From Catellatospora paridis (GTDB taxonomy: Bacteria > Actinomycetota > Actinomycetes > Mycobacteriales > Micromonosporaceae): 64,000 nucleotides of DNA. The notes under the pieces are model-generated. The model was not told the origin of the DNA and did no database searches. It worked only from the letters and a program-made list of their open reading frames with translations. The stretch is from the NCBI RefSeq assembly GCF_009720365.1, contig NZ_WBZD01000016.1, forward strand, positions 62,001 to 126,000, read 5' to 3'. How positions within the stretch are numbered: the stretch's first letter is position 1; each line of letters opens with the position of its first letter. Positions 9,088 to 17,884 of this stretch are shown here, piece after piece. The translations under genes were made by a program, and so were the position numbers.

Positions 9088-10601
9088 CCTTGGAGGAGGA
9101 GCGCAAGTACGACGTATCGCCCTCGTTCACGCTGCCCGAGCTCGCCGTGGCGGATGCCCGCCCGGCGGCTCGGCCGGCCGTGACCCTGACCGCGACCTAC
9201 TTCGACACCGCCGGCCTGCGGCTGGCCCGGGCCGGGGCGTCGCTGCGCCACCGTGTCGGCGACCCGTTGCCGTGGACGGTCAAGCTGCCCACGGCGGTGC
9301 CCGGGGTGCGGCAGGAGATCTCGCTGGCGGGCGACGACCCGGCGGTGCCGCCGGCGGCGCTGACCTGGCTCGTCGCGGCACTGACCAGGGGGTCTCCGCT
9401 GACTCCGGTCGCGGTGCTGCGCACCCGGCGGCAGCGGGTGGACCTGTGCGACGCCGCGGGCTCCCGCCTGGCCGAGGTCGCCGACGACACCGTCGAGGTG
9501 CTCTCCGGCACGGCGGTGCCGCGCACGTTCCGCGAGATCGAGGTCGAGCGCGCGGGCGGGTCGCCCGAACTGCTGTCCGCTGTGGAGGAGCTGCTGCTGG
9601 CGGCGGGCGCCCGGGCGGGCGGGTTCACGCCCAAGCTCGTGCGGGCGCTGGGGGCCGCGGCGGCGTACCCCCCGGATCTGCTGCCCCCGGCCGCCACCCT
9701 GCCCGCGACCGCGCGGGCCGCGGACGTGGTCATCGCCGCGGTGCGCGGCGCGGTGGCACGCATCGTGGCGCACGATCCCCTGGTGCGCCTGGACGAGCCG
9801 CTGCCCGACGGGGACACCGCCGTGCACCAGATGCGGGTCGGCGTCCGGCGGCTGCGCTCGGACCTGCGCACCTTCAAGCCGCTACTGGACCAGCGCTGGG
9901 CCCGGCCGCTGCGGGCAGAGCTGGGCTGGCTGGGTGATCTGCTGGGTGCGGCGCGCGACGCGGAGGTGCTGCGCGATCGGCTGCGCGCCACGGCCGCCGC
10001 CGTGCCCGCGACCGACGAGGGCGAGCTGGCCGCCCTGGACACGATCCTGGCGGCCCGGCGCGAGCGGGCCTACACGGACCTCCTGGACGCCCTGCGTACC
10101 CGCCGGTACCTGGCCCTGATGGAACGGCTCACCGCGGCCACCCGGCGCGTCCCGCTGTCACCCGCGGCCACGGCGCCCGCCGCGCAGGCGCTGCCCGGGC
10201 TGCTCGCCCGTCCCTGGCGTCGCCTGGTCCACGGCGGCAAGGGCGTGCCCGGGGCGGGCTCGCTGAAGCGTTCCGCGCCCGATGTGGACTGGCACCAGGT
10301 GCGCATCCACGTCAAACGCGCCCGGTACGCCGCCGAGGCGGCCGCGGCCGCCGGCGACCAGCCCACCCGTCGCCTGGCCAAGTCCCTGGCCCGCCTCCAG
10401 GACGCCCTCGGCGAGCACACCGACGCCGCCCTGGCCGCCGGCACCTGGCTCACCCTGGCCGAGTCCCACCCCCACCTGGCCGCCACCCTGACCCGCCTGG
10501 CCGCCCACGAACGCGCCCAAGCCAACACCACCCGCGCCGCCTATCCGGCCCGCTGGCACAAGACCGCAAGGAAGGGCACCTTCTTATCGCTGCATGCATA
10601 G
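9084..10601 (+). CDS. CYTH and CHAD domain protein
   Basis: 505 residues starting at GTG 9084, overlapping the ppk stop as GTGA. The N-terminal CYTH domain carries a shortened ExExK signature EEERKYDV, strand pairs and [20 protein letters not shown]; such domains bind triphosphates or polyphosphate with metal. The C-terminal CHAD domain (from about residue 210) has helical repeats with conserved His and Arg/Lys, [20 protein letters not shown] and [17 protein letters not shown], which bind polyphosphate. Coupling to ppk1 supports a polyphosphate-related role. The last residues KGTFLSLHA are encoded by the left arm and loop of a dispersed hairpin repeat, so the natural C-terminus was probably altered by it. 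Confidence 0.9.
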   Translation: MTLEEERKYDVSPSFTLPELAVADARPAARPAVTLTATYFDTAGLRLARAGASLRHRVGDPLPWTVKLPTAVPGVRQEISLAGDDPAVPPAALTWLVAALTRGSPLTPVAVLRTRRQRVDLCDAAGSRLAEVADDTVEVLSGTAVPRTFREIEVERAGGSPELLSAVEELLLAAGARAGGFTPKLVRALGAAAAYPPDLLPPAATLPATARAADVVIAAVRGAVARIVAHDPLVRLDEPLPDGDTAVHQMRVGVRRLRSDLRTFKPLLDQRWARPLRAELGWLGDLLGAARDAEVLRDRLRATAAAVPATDEGELAALDTILAARRERAYTDLLDALRTRRYLALMERLTAATRRVPLSPAATAPAAQALPGLLARPWRRLVHGGKGVPGAGSLKRSAPDVDWHQVRIHVKRARYAAEAAAAAGDQPTRRLAKSLARLQDALGEHTDAALAAGTWLTLAESHPHLAATLTRLAAHERAQANTTRAAYPARWHKTARKGTFLSLHA

Positions 10602-10617
10602 GAAGGTGCCCTTTTTA
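10567..10617. terminator. Hairpin repeat family A, copy 1
   Basis: AAGGGCACCTTC (10572-10583) and GAAGGTGCCCTT (10602-10613) form a perfect 12-bp stem with an 18-nt loop, followed by TTTTAA on the forward strand. It lies across the stop codon of the CYTH-CHAD gene and ahead of the convergent DoxX gene, so it probably terminates both. Confidence 0.75.
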
Positions 10618-10641
10618 ACCCTCACCCCGTGAATGCGCTGA

Positions 10642-10998
10642 TCAGAAGCGGCCGAGTGCCACGAACAGCGCCAGCGCGCCGAGCACGACGTTGGTGGCGA
10701 TGCCCGGGTATTCCTTACGACGCGCGTGCACCACGGCCGCCAGCACCATGATGACGACCAGGCCCGACGCGGCCAGCGGGGTGAGGATCGGGGCGATGCC
10801 GGTCGCCCAGGGCAGGATCAGGCCGATGCCCGCCAGCAGCTCGGTGACGCCGACCAGCCGCAGCGTGCCGAGCGAGTAGTCGTTCACCCACGGCATCTTC
10901 GGGGCCAGGTCCTCCTTGCTCTTGGTGGACTTCATCACGCCGGCGCCGAGGAAGGCCACGCCGAGCAGGATCTGCACGACCCAAAGGGCGATGTTCAC
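10642..10998 (-). CDS. DoxX-like membrane protein
   Basis: 118 residues with four predicted TM helices: MNIALWVVQILLGVAFLGAG, LVGVTELLAGIGLILPWATG, LTPLAASGLVVIMVLAAVV and NVVLGALALFVAL. The N-terminal helix followed by GVMKSTKSK and the L-R-L-V-G-V-T-E-L-L-A-G block are typical of the DoxX_2 family. The precise reaction is unknown; relatives sit in quinone or redox membrane complexes. GTG start at 10998 with AAGGAG 8 nt upstream. It is divergent from a TetR gene, which probably represses it. Confidence 0.8.
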   Translation of the reverse strand: MNIALWVVQILLGVAFLGAGVMKSTKSKEDLAPKMPWVNDYSLGTLRLVGVTELLAGIGLILPWATGIAPILTPLAASGLVVIMVLAAVVHARRKEYPGIATNVVLGALALFVALGRF

Positions 10999-11057
10999 GA
11001 GAATCTCCTTGTCGAACGAGAGGCTAAGTGGTGGATCTCCTCCGTTTGTGAGGGGAC

Positions 11058-11096
11058 GGTAGCACTAACCGGAGGCGCTCCTCCAGTCCTGCTACC
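11058..11096. promoter_or_regulatory. Nested inverted repeats, candidate TetR operator
   Basis: GGTAGCA (11058-11064) pairs with TGCTACC (11090-11096), and within it GGAGG (11071-11075) pairs with CCTCC (11080-11084); both repeats share nearly the same centre near 11077. They fill the gap between the doxX-like and tetR starts, the expected site of an autoregulatory operator. Confidence 0.45.
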
Positions 11097-11105
11097 CTGG
11101 TGATC

Positions 11106-11771
11106 ATGGTGGAACCACCGCTGCGCGCCGACGCCGCCCGCAACCGCGAGCGCATCGTCGACGCCGCCTGTGATGCCTTCGCGGAGCGCGGCTTCGACGT
11201 GCCGCTGGAGGAGATCGCCGCCCGGGCCGGGGTCGGCATCGCCACGCTCTACCGGCGCTTCCCCGCCCGCGACGACCTGATGGTCGCGGCCGCGTCCCGC
11301 AAGTTCGACCAGTACGAGCACGCGCTGCACACGGCCGAGCAGGCCCCCGACGGCTGGACCGGCTTCGCCGGTTACGTGCAGGAGGTGTGCCGCATGCAGG
11401 CGGCCGACGGCGGGCTCGCCGACGTGCTCACCATGTCGTTTCCCGGGGCGTCTGAGTTCGAGGCCCGCCGCACCGCGCTCTACCACGGTTTCGTGGGCCT
11501 GGTGGAGCGCGCCAAGGCCGAGGGTTCGCTGCGCGAGGACTACGTTCCGGAGGATCTGCCGCTGATGCTGATGGCCAACGCGGGCGTGCTGCGCGGGACC
11601 GCCCAGGCGGCGCCGAACGCGTGGCGGCGGCTGGTGGGCTACCTGCTGCAGGCGTTCCGGACCGGCGCCGACCCCGAACCACTGCCTCCGCCGCCGACTC
11701 CGCGCCAGACGGTGCGCTCCATGCTGCGCATCTCCGGCTGCCAAGGCCGCTCCCAGCCGCCGCAGCGCTGA
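11106..11771 (+). CDS. TetR/AcrR family transcriptional regulator
   Basis: 221 residues. The N-terminal helix-turn-helix reads RADAARNRERIVDAACDAFAERGFD then VPLEEIAARAGVGIATLYRRFPARDDLM, a textbook TetR DNA-binding domain (about residues 8-55). The C-terminal ligand domain is helical and the last 25 residues are Pro/Arg rich. ATG 11106 is used; a GTG lies 6 nt earlier. Divergent from the DoxX gene with an inverted repeat between, so the DoxX gene is the probable target. Ligand unknown. Confidence 0.9.
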   Translation: MVEPPLRADAARNRERIVDAACDAFAERGFDVPLEEIAARAGVGIATLYRRFPARDDLMVAAASRKFDQYEHALHTAEQAPDGWTGFAGYVQEVCRMQAADGGLADVLTMSFPGASEFEARRTALYHGFVGLVERAKAEGSLREDYVPEDLPLMLMANAGVLRGTAQAAPNAWRRLVGYLLQAFRTGADPEPLPPPPTPRQTVRSMLRISGCQGRSQPPQR

Positions 11772-11787
11772 AAGAGAGCACAGAGCT

Positions 11788-11819
11788 GCGCCCACGCCGT
11801 CTCAGATCGGCGTGGGCGC
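11788..11819. terminator. Bidirectional terminator between tetR and HU genes
   Basis: GCGCCCACGCCG (11788-11799) and CGGCGTGGGCGC (11808-11819) form a 12-bp GC-rich stem with loop TCTCAGAT, followed by GGCTTTGTT. It separates the convergent tetR and HU genes. Confidence 0.75.
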
Positions 11820-11850
11820 GGCTTTGTTCAGGAAGGGATATCGGGACCGG

Positions 11851-12465
11851 TCAGCGTTTGGCGGCCTTCTTGGCGGGGGCCTTCTTGGCCGTGGTCGCCT
11901 TGGCGGTCGTCTTCTTCGCCGCGGTGGTGGCCTTCGCGGTCACGGTCTTCTTGGCCGGGGCCGCCTTCGCCGCCGTGGTCTTCTTGGCGGTGGTGGCCTT
12001 GGCCGCGGTCGCCTTCGCCGTGGTGGCCTTGGCCGCGGTCGCCTTGGCGGTGCTCTTGGTCGCGGTCTTCTTGGCCGGGGCCGTCTTCGACGCGGCGGTG
12101 GCCTTGCTCGCGGCCGGGCGGGTGCTGGCGCCGACGGTCTTCTTGGCGGCGGACTTCGCCGCCTTCTTCGCCGGGGCGGCGACCTTGCCGACGGCCACCG
12201 TGTCCTTGAAGCCCGCGCCGGGCCGGAAGGCCGGCACCGACGTCTTCTTCACCTTGACCGCCTCGCCGGTGCGCGGGTTGCGCGCCATGCGAGCGGCCCG
12301 GGCCCGCTTCTCGAAGACACCGAAGCCGGTCAGCGAAACCTTGTCGCCCTTGGTGACCGCGTTCTGGATCTCGGTGAGCGTGGCCTCCAGCACGGCCGCG
12401 GCGGTCTTCTTGTCAACCACGGTCGAGTGAGCGGCGATCGCGTCGATCAGCTCAGTCTTGTTCAC
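11851..12465 (-). CDS. hupS: HU family DNA-binding protein with Lys/Ala-rich tail (HupS type)
   Basis: 204 residues. Residues 1-91 are a complete HU fold: [37 protein letters not shown] (the DNA-clasping beta arm) and [12 protein letters not shown]. The rest is a tail of KKT, KAT and AKK repeats like histone H1, as in Streptomyces HupS and mycobacterial HU. The GTG at 12465 with GGAGGAATCC just upstream fixes the start. Acts in the nucleoid as an architectural protein. A second, much larger tail-only protein is encoded at 32815-34017. Confidence 0.92.
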   Translation of the reverse strand: MNKTELIDAIAAHSTVVDKKTAAAVLEATLTEIQNAVTKGDKVSLTGFGVFEKRARAARMARNPRTGEAVKVKKTSVPAFRPGAGFKDTVAVGKVAAPAKKAAKSAAKKTVGASTRPAASKATAASKTAPAKKTATKSTAKATAAKATTAKATAAKATTAKKTTAAKAAPAKKTVTAKATTAAKKTTAKATTAKKAPAKKAAKR

Positions 12466-12583
12466 GGATTCCTCCCGTATGGTGCTACTGGACTCATAAC
12501 AGTCATTCTGTGCGCACAGTAGGCCCAACGTCAGCAATATGCCAACAGGAGGGTTAAAAACCACCTATGTGTCGCAAAGAAAA

Positions 12584-12615
12584 TTGCCCCCATCCTGATA
12601 ACAGGACGGGGGCAA
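12584..12615. terminator. Terminator hairpin after leuD
   Basis: TTGCCCCCATCCTG (12584-12597) and CAGGACGGGGGCAA (12602-12615) pair across an ATAA loop with one mismatch. It lies downstream of leuD on the reverse strand, between leuD and the HU gene, and is rich enough in GC to terminate leuCD transcription; a TTTCTTTG follows on the reverse strand. Confidence 0.7.
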
Positions 12616-12640
12616 TAACGTTGCTGTCGCGGTTCAGCAC

Positions 12641-13228
12641 CTATCCGACAAGTACCCCGAAAGCCGGGCGGTGGCCTTCGAACGCCGTGATCGCCTCTTC
12701 GTGGCGCAGCGTCAAACCGATGTCGTCCAAGCCTTCCATCAGCCGCCAGCGCAGGAAGTCGTCGAGGTCGAAAGCCCAGCTCTGCCCACTCGCGCGGACC
12801 TCCCGAGCGACCAGGTCGACCTCGATCGCGGTGGCCGGGTCGGCCTCCACCAGGTCCCACAACGTCTCCACGGCCGCCTGCGGCAGCTCCACCGTCAGCA
12901 GACCCTGCTTGAGCGAGTTGCCCCGGAAGATGTCGCCGTACCGCGGGGAGATGACCACCCGGAAGCCGTAGTCGTTGAGGGCCCAGACCGCGTGCTCGCG
13001 CGACGATCCGGTGCCGAACTCCGGGCCGGCGACCAGCACGCTGGCCCCGGCGTAGACCGGGTTGTTCAGCACGAACGACGGGTCCTCCCGCCAGGCGCTG
13101 AACAGGCCGTCCTCGAAGCCCGTGCGGGTGACCCGCTTGAGGTACACCGCCGGGATGATCTGGTCGGTGTCCACGTTGGAACGCCGCAGCGGCACCGCGG
13201 TGCCGGTGTGAACGGTGAACTTCTCCAT
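12641..13228 (-). CDS. leuD: 3-isopropylmalate dehydratase small subunit
   Basis: 195 residues, standard length. With LeuC it isomerises 2-isopropylmalate to 3-isopropylmalate in leucine synthesis. Landmarks are [14 protein letters not shown] at the N-terminus and the substrate-binding loop [15 protein letters not shown], followed by [16 protein letters not shown]. The ATG at 13228 has GAGG 8 nt upstream. It starts 16 nt after the leuC stop, so the two are co-transcribed, and a strong hairpin follows. Confidence 0.97.
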   Translation of the reverse strand: MEKFTVHTGTAVPLRRSNVDTDQIIPAVYLKRVTRTGFEDGLFSAWREDPSFVLNNPVYAGASVLVAGPEFGTGSSREHAVWALNDYGFRVVISPRYGDIFRGNSLKQGLLTVELPQAAVETLWDLVEADPATAIEVDLVAREVRASGQSWAFDLDDFLRWRLMEGLDDIGLTLRHEEAITAFEGHRPAFGVLVG

Positions 13229-13244
13229 TTCGATCTACCTCGGT

Positions 13245-14657
13245 TCAGCGGGCGCCGACGGCGTCCAGGTCGGCGGGAGCGGACAGGTGGCCGGTCACGG
13301 CGGTCGCCGCGGCCACCGCCGGGGACACCAGGTGGGTACGGCCGCCCTTGCCCTGCCGCCCCTCGAAGTTGCGGTTGGACGTCGACGCCGAGCGCTGGCC
13401 CGGCTTCAGGGTGTCCGGGTTCATGCCCAGGCACATCGAGCACCCGGCGAACCGCCACTCGGCGCCCGCCTCGGTGAAGACCTCGTGCAGGCCTTCCTCC
13501 TCGGCCTGCGCGCGCACCGCGGCCGAACCCGGCACCACCAGCATCCGCACACCGTCGGCCACCTTGCGGCCACGCAGCACGTCCGCGGCGGTGCGCAGGT
13601 CCTCCAGCCGCCCGTTGGTGCAGGAGCCGACGAAGACCACGTCCACCGCCAGGTCGCGCAGCGGCGTGCCCGGGGTGAGGTCCATGTACTCCACCGCCCG
13701 GCGGGCCGCGGCGCGCTCCGACTCGGACGCGAACGACTCGGGATCGGGGATCACGGCGTCCAGCGAAGCGCCCTGACCCGGGTTGGTGCCCCAGGTGACG
13801 AACGGCGTCAGCGCGCTCGCGTCGAGGAACACCTCCTTGTCGAAGGTCGCGCCGTCATCCGTGGGCAGGCTGCGCCAGTACGCCACGGCGTCGTCCCAGT
13901 CCTGGCCCTTGGGCGCGAAGTTGCGGCCCTTCAACCAGGCGAACGTGGTCTCGTCCGGCGCGATCAGGCCGGCCTTGGCGCCCCACTCGATGGACATGTT
14001 GGAGACGGTCATCCGCCCCTCCATGCTCAGCTTCTCGATGGCGGGGCCGCGGTACTCCACCACGTAGCCCCGGCCACCGCCGGTGCCCTCCTGGGTGATC
14101 AGGGCCAGGATCAGGTCCTTGGCCGAGACGCCCGGGGGCAGCTCGCCGGTGACGGTGACCGCCATCTGCTTGGGCAGCGCCTGCGGCAGCGTCTGCGTGG
14201 CCAGCACGTGCTCCACCTCGGAGGTGCCGATGCCGAAGGCCAGCGCGCCGAAAGCGCCGTGCGTCGAGGTGTGCGAGTCACCGCAGACGATCGTCATGCC
14301 CGGCTGGGTCAGGCCCTGCTGCGGACCCATGACGTGGACGACGCCCTGCTGTGGGTCGCCGAGCGGGTGCAGTTTCACGCCGAATTCGGCGCAGTTGGCG
14401 CGCAGCGTCTCGATCTGCGTACGCGACACCGGGTCGGCGATCGTCAGCAGGTTGTCGGTGGGCGTGTTGTGGTCCTCGGTCGCGATCGTCAGATCGGTCC
14501 GGCGGACCTTGCGCCCGGCCAGCCGGAGGCCGTCGAAGGCCTGCGGGCTGGTCACCTCATGCAGCAGATGAAGATCGATATAGAGGAGGTCCGGTTCACC
14601 GTCAGCGCGGCGTACCACGTGTGCGTCCCAGACCTTCTGGGCAAGGGTCCTGCTCAC
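13245..14657 (-). CDS. leuC: 3-isopropylmalate dehydratase large subunit
   Basis: 470 residues. Aconitase-superfamily [4Fe-4S] enzyme of leucine synthesis. The three cluster cysteines are in [11 protein letters not shown] and the [10 protein letters not shown] pair. Other landmarks: [44 protein letters not shown]. The GTG at 14657 (VSRTLAQK) is preceded by GGGAG; upstream in-frame codons run into the divergent ndgR. First gene of leuCD. Confidence 0.97.
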   Translation of the reverse strand: MSRTLAQKVWDAHVVRRADGEPDLLYIDLHLLHEVTSPQAFDGLRLAGRKVRRTDLTIATEDHNTPTDNLLTIADPVSRTQIETLRANCAEFGVKLHPLGDPQQGVVHVMGPQQGLTQPGMTIVCGDSHTSTHGAFGALAFGIGTSEVEHVLATQTLPQALPKQMAVTVTGELPPGVSAKDLILALITQEGTGGGRGYVVEYRGPAIEKLSMEGRMTVSNMSIEWGAKAGLIAPDETTFAWLKGRNFAPKGQDWDDAVAYWRSLPTDDGATFDKEVFLDASALTPFVTWGTNPGQGASLDAVIPDPESFASESERAAARRAVEYMDLTPGTPLRDLAVDVVFVGSCTNGRLEDLRTAADVLRGRKVADGVRMLVVPGSAAVRAQAEEEGLHEVFTEAGAEWRFAGCSMCLGMNPDTLKPGQRSASTSNRNFEGRQGKGGRTHLVSPAVAAATAVTGHLSAPADLDAVGAR

Positions 14658-14659
14658 TG

Positions 14660-14724
14660 GGTTGCTCCCACCATCTGGACATCCCGCATCTTGGGAGGTA
14701 TGTTTCGGTCTGTGGGACACAGTA
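14660..14724. promoter_or_regulatory. leuC-ndgR divergent control region with GTGGGA boxes
   Basis: The 66 bp between the two starts hold CTGTG-GGA-CACAG (14710-14722), TCCC-N6-GGGA around 14682-14696, and a reverse-strand CAGATGGTGGGAGC (14664-14677). The GTGGGA core resembles boxes known for LtbR/NdgR-type IclR regulators, which control leuCD and leuB. The assignment is inference from core sequence and position. Confidence 0.45.
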
Positions 14725-15410
14725 TGTCTGGCGTGGGCGTCCTTGACAAGGCGGTAGTGATCCTTGCCGCGTGTGTCGACGGCGCCAGCCTCGCCGAACT
14801 CGTCGATCGCACCAAGCTGCCGAGAGCAACGGCGCACCGGCTGGCGCAGGCGCTGGAGATTCATCGGATGCTGGTACGGGACACGCAGGGACGTTGGCGT
14901 CCCGGTCCCCGCCTTGGAGAACTCGCGAACGCCGCCCCCGACGTCCTGTTGACAGCCGCAGAGCCGCTGCTGTCCGCATTGCGGGACGCCACCGGCGAGA
15001 GCGCACAACTTTACCTGCGCAGGGCCGACGAACGGCTCTGCGTCGCCGCCGCGGAACGGGCCAGCGGCCTGCGCGACACCGTGCCGGTCGGCGCGATCCT
15101 GCCGATGACGGCGGGCTCGGCGGCCCAGATCCTGCTCGCCTGGGAACCCCCCGAGGCGGTCATGCCCCTGCTCCCCCGCTGCAAGTTCACCGGCCGCACG
15201 CTGGCCGAGGTGCGCCGCCGCGGGTGGGCGCAGTCGGTGGCCGAGCGCGAGGCGGGTGTGGCCTCGGTCAGCGCCCCCGTGCGCGACCGCACCGGCCGCG
15301 TCATCGCCGCGATCAGCGTCTCCGGCCCCATCGAGCGCCTCGGCCGCCGCCCCGGCGACCGGCACGCGATGGCCGTCGTACGCGCCGGCCAGCGGCTCTC
15401 CGGACTCTGA
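14724..15410 (+). CDS. ndgR: IclR-family regulator of amino-acid genes (NdgR/LtbR type)
   Basis: 228 residues. The N-terminal winged HTH is [20 protein letters not shown] then [23 protein letters not shown], followed by an IclR effector domain. The opening block and the divergent placement with leuCD match Streptomyces NdgR, Corynebacterium LtbR and their mycobacterial homologue, which control leucine and other amino-acid genes. ATG 14724 fits the conserved N-terminus; an ATG at 14700 is the alternative. Its stop is followed by a family-B inverted repeat. Confidence 0.9.
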   Translation: MSGVGVLDKAVVILAACVDGASLAELVDRTKLPRATAHRLAQALEIHRMLVRDTQGRWRPGPRLGELANAAPDVLLTAAEPLLSALRDATGESAQLYLRRADERLCVAAAERASGLRDTVPVGAILPMTAGSAAQILLAWEPPEAVMPLLPRCKFTGRTLAEVRRRGWAQSVAEREAGVASVSAPVRDRTGRVIAAISVSGPIERLGRRPGDRHAMAVVRAGQRLSGL

Positions 15411-15445
15411 CCCGCCAACCCCCGCTGAGCGGAACCCGCCCCTCC

Positions 15446-15513
15446 AATAGACAGTGGCCTATCTGGATGACACTCCGGCGATCGGAGTCATCCAGATAGG
15501 CCAACGTCGATAG
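15446..15513. repeat. Inverted repeat family B, copy 1
   Basis: The left arm (15446-15478) and right arm (15484-15513) pair over about 29 bp with a few mismatches around a short loop. The core TGGCCTATCTGGATGA (left, with one substitution) and TCATCCAGATAGGCCA (right) is repeated at 60165-60230 with a different loop. Position is between the convergent ndgR and a small membrane gene, suggesting a shared terminator or mobile hairpin. Confidence 0.8.
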
Positions 15514-15534
15514 GAAGCCGGGTCCGTCGGGTCG

Positions 15535-15717
15535 TCACGGGCTCATGCTGCTCATGCCATCCGCGCTGCCGACCTCGCGCGCGGCGTGGATCATCGCGTT
15601 GCCGCCGTAGTAGTTCTCGGGCGGGTTGATGTGGCCGTGCCGCTTGCCGCGGCGGCCCGCGATGACCGCCAGCACGATGATGAGCGCGAGGACCGCGCCG
15701 CAGAGCAGGAACTTCAT
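15535..15717 (-). CDS. Small single-pass membrane protein
   Basis: 60 residues starting at ATG 15717 (KFLLCGAVLALIIVLAVIAG). One TM helix occupies residues 2-20, followed by a basic RRGKRHGH stretch (positive-inside) and a soluble tail ending SADGMSSMSP. No family recognised. Codon use is typical for the genome; the Shine-Dalgarno is weak, and an upstream in-frame start would add 19 residues. Could be a real small membrane protein or a chance reading frame. Confidence 0.5.
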   Translation of the reverse strand: MKFLLCGAVLALIIVLAVIAGRRGKRHGHINPPENYYGGNAMIHAAREVGSADGMSSMSP

Positions 15718-15777
15718 GCCCGCGGACGGTACTTCACCTGCACCACCGCCGCATGCCCCTGACTGGCAGCTCAACGA

Positions 15778-15810
15778 AAGAAGCCCACGAGCCTGGCTCG
15801 TGAGCTTCTT
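15778..15810 (-). terminator. tRNA terminator hairpin
   Basis: AAGAAGCCCACGAGCC (15778-15793) and GGCTCGTGAGCTTCTT (15795-15810) form a 16-bp stem with one mismatch immediately downstream of tRNA-Glu on the reverse strand, followed by TTTCG. Intrinsic terminator of the tRNA-Gln/tRNA-Glu unit. Confidence 0.8.
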
Positions 15811-15817
15811 GAAAACC

Positions 15818-15893
15818 TGGTAGCCCCGAAGGGATTCGAACCCTCGCTACCGCCTTGAGAGGGCGGCGTCCTAGGCCGCTAGACGACGGGGCC
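15818..15893 (-). tRNA. tRNA-Glu (anticodon CTC)
   Basis: Reverse strand begins GGCCCCGTCGTCTAGC and ends CTTCGGGGCTACCA. Cloverleaf arms are clear: acceptor GGCCCCG with CGGGGCT, anticodon loop CTCTCAA giving CTC, and T-arm GAGGGTTCGAATCCC. CCA is encoded at 15820-15818. Confidence 0.97.
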
Positions 15894-16026
15894 AGGTCGA
15901 TGTTCCGGAGAACACCTTCTTCAGTTTTCGACCGCCTGGCTGACTTCTCAGCTCGGCGGCCCGCTGAACTTTAGCAGGTCCAGCAGCCTCGCGCGAACCA
16001 GGCTCTCGCCCGATCTTGCTTGGTTG

Positions 16027-16098
16027 CTGGGGTACCAGGACTCGAACCTAGACTAACTGAACCAGAATCAGTTGGGCTGCCAATTACCCCATACCCCA
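16027..16098 (-). tRNA. tRNA-Gln (anticodon CTG)
   Basis: Reverse strand begins TGGGGTATGGGGTAATTGGC and ends GGTACCCCAG. Acceptor stem TGGGGTA/TACCCCA, anticodon loop TTCTGGT giving CTG, T-arm with GGTTCGAGTCC. CCA is not encoded (G then CAA). It lies 133 nt upstream of tRNA-Glu on the same strand, probably one transcript. Confidence 0.96.
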
Positions 16099-16165
16099 TT
16101 GGCACCGTTTCCGCTGCCGGGGATGAACTTTACCTGACCTCCCCGGCAGCGCCAAATCGGTATCC

Positions 16166-16954
16166 CTATCGCGCGGCGACCGGGTTGCGCAGCTCCCCCA
16201 GACCCTGGATCCGCACGGCCACCACGTCCTTCGCGACCAGCGGCGACACCCCCGCGGGCGTGCCGGTGAGGATGACGTCGCCGGGCAGCAGCGTCATGAC
16301 GTGGGACACGTACGACACCAGCGTGGGCACGTCGAAGACCATCTGCGAGGTGCGGCCGAGCTGGCGCACCTCCTCGTTGACCTCGCAGCGCACCTCGGCG
16401 TCGGAGACGTCGACGGCGGTGTCGATCCACGGGCCGAGCGGGCAGAACGAGTCGAAACCCTTGGCCCGGGTCCACTGGCCGTCACTCTTCTGCAGGTCGC
16501 GTGCGGTGACGTCGTTGGCGATGGTGTACCCGAAGATCGCCTTCTCGGCCCCGGCCCGGTCCACCCGGCGCGCGCCGGTGGCGCCGATCACCACGGCCAG
16601 CTCGGCCTCGTGCTCGACCTGGTGCGACTGCTCGGGCAGCCGGATGATGTCGTGCGGCCCGATCACCGATGTGGACGGCTTGAGGAACAGCAGCGGCTCC
16701 TTGGGCACCTCCGCCCCGTGCTCGGCGGCGTGGTCGGCGTAGTTGCGCCCGACCCCGATCACCTTGCTGGGCAGGATCGGGGAGAGCAGGCGTACGTCGG
16801 CCAGCGCGTAGCGCTGCTCGGTGAGATCGAGCTCACCGAAGGGGTGGCCGTTGATCGCCCGTACCGTCAGCGCCTGGGCGCCGGCGTCGGGATCGCCCTC
16901 CACCACCCCGAACGACATGCCACCCGGATGAACAAAGCGTGCGATGCGCACCAC
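16166..16954 (-). CDS. Fumarylacetoacetate hydrolase family protein
   Basis: 262 residues. The C-terminal FAH-superfamily domain contains VIGVGRNYADHAAEHGAEVP, the metal ligands in HEAELAVVIG and GYTIANDVTARDLQ, and a C-terminal GDVILTGTPAGVSPL. Members act on C-C bonds of dicarbonyl compounds (hydrolases, decarboxylases, 2-hydroxyhepta-2,4-diene-1,7-dioate isomerase); substrate is not decided by sequence. GTG 16954 or GTG 16951 as start. In many actinobacteria this gene sits near gltX, which is not seen here. Confidence 0.88.
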   Translation of the reverse strand: MVRIARFVHPGGMSFGVVEGDPDAGAQALTVRAINGHPFGELDLTEQRYALADVRLLSPILPSKVIGVGRNYADHAAEHGAEVPKEPLLFLKPSTSVIGPHDIIRLPEQSHQVEHEAELAVVIGATGARRVDRAGAEKAIFGYTIANDVTARDLQKSDGQWTRAKGFDSFCPLGPWIDTAVDVSDAEVRCEVNEEVRQLGRTSQMVFDVPTLVSYVSHVMTLLPGDVILTGTPAGVSPLVAKDVVAVRIQGLGELRNPVAAR

Positions 16955-17055
16955 AGCCCCCAGCTGAAGATCTTTTATCGGATTTCAGCTCCAACTTACG
17001 CCGTGGGCACGGTGTGACCTCGCTCGCTCCACCCGCGACGGATTCGGCGGCCGCC

Positions 17056-17748
17056 TCAGCGCCGCGCCACGAAGCGCAGGTGTGACCGCTGTCGCAGCCG
17101 GTAGCCGGAGGCCACCGCCACCACCGCCAGCAGCGCCGCCAGGCACACCACCGCGTGGATCAGGCCACGGGTCAGGTAACCGCCGTCGGTGTGGTCCACG
17201 GCGTAGGTGCCGATCTCCCGGCTGAACCAGAACGGCAGCAGCCGGGAGGCCGAACCGGCCGGGTCCATCATCATCTGCAGCCCCACCACGATGAGCAGCA
17301 CCAGCATGCCCTCCAGCTCCCGCGGCAGGGCGGCGCTGAGGGCCAGCCCGAACGGCGCGGCGACCGCCACGGTCAGCAGCATGATGAGCGCGATCGCGCC
17401 GTACCGGATGTGCTCCTGGTCGATCCGGATCAGCACGTAGTAGGGCGCCGACAGCAGCAGGCCGACCGTCCACAGCGCGGCCAGCCGGCCCAGGTACAGG
17501 TGGCTGCTGCGGTATCCGGACAGCCGCAGCCGGGGTTCGACGGCGCGCGCCGCGCTGCCCGCGAACAGCGCCGCGGTGCTCATCGCCCAGCCGATCCCCA
17601 GGCACACGAACCGGATCGACTGCCCCGCGTGAGAGTCGCGGCGGCTGAGGTAGAACGCCAGCGGGAAGATCAGCAGGATGGCCAGCACGCCGCGGCGGCG
17701 GGCGATCTCCCGCAGCGCCATCTCGGCGACGACGAACGTCTTGCTCAT
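17056..17748 (-). CDS. ABC transporter permease (ABC-2 type)
   Basis: 230 residues with about six TM segments: ILLIFPLAFYL, GIGWAMSTAALFAGS, LAALWTVGLLLSAPYYV, IALIMLLTVAVAAPFGLALS, MLVLLIVVGLQMMM and AVVCLAALLAVVAVASG. It belongs with the ABC ATPase at 17887-18702; together they form a probable exporter. Start ATG 17748 (MSKTFVV) is linked to the preceding 24-codon ORF by an ATGA overlap. Last gene of the PadR-controlled operon; substrate unknown. Confidence 0.8.
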   Translation of the reverse strand: MSKTFVVAEMALREIARRRGVLAILLIFPLAFYLSRRDSHAGQSIRFVCLGIGWAMSTAALFAGSAARAVEPRLRLSGYRSSHLYLGRLAALWTVGLLLSAPYYVLIRIDQEHIRYGAIALIMLLTVAVAAPFGLALSAALPRELEGMLVLLIVVGLQMMMDPAGSASRLLPFWFSREIGTYAVDHTDGGYLTRGLIHAVVCLAALLAVVAVASGYRLRQRSHLRFVARR

Positions 17749-17884
17749 GCCCGCTCCTCGCTACGCCCGTCACCGGCATGTCCGCCACGCCCCACGATTC
17801 GCTCGACAAGCTCGCTCATGCCAGCTCCTCGCTACGCTCGTCACCGGCATGTCCACCACGCCCCACGATTCGCTCGACAAGCTC
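17743..17884. repeat. 71-bp tandem duplication between ABC ATPase and permease
   Basis: Two 71-bp copies (17743-17813 and 17814-17884) differ at only a few positions, and the start of a third (GCTCATGCC) is at 17885. Each copy carries GCTCATGCC, GTCACCGGCATGTCC and CCACGATTCGCTCGACAAG. The duplication lies in the translated junction of the operon. Confidence 0.9.
17745..17819 (-). CDS. 24-codon ORF, second copy (coupling ORF)
   Basis: Encodes a 24-residue peptide beginning MSELVERIVGRGGHAGD and ending RSEERA. Its ATG (17819-17817) overlaps the stop of the first copy and its TGA (17747-17745) overlaps the permease ATG, both as ATGA. It differs from the first copy by two residues. No family known. 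It may serve only to hand ribosomes from one gene to the next. Confidence 0.45.
   Translation of the reverse strand: MSELVERIVGRGGHAGDGRSEERA

Noticed and set aside
16027-16098. tRNA-Gln as a defective gene because CCA is not encoded
   Set aside because: Many actinobacterial tRNAs lack encoded CCA; the cloverleaf is complete.
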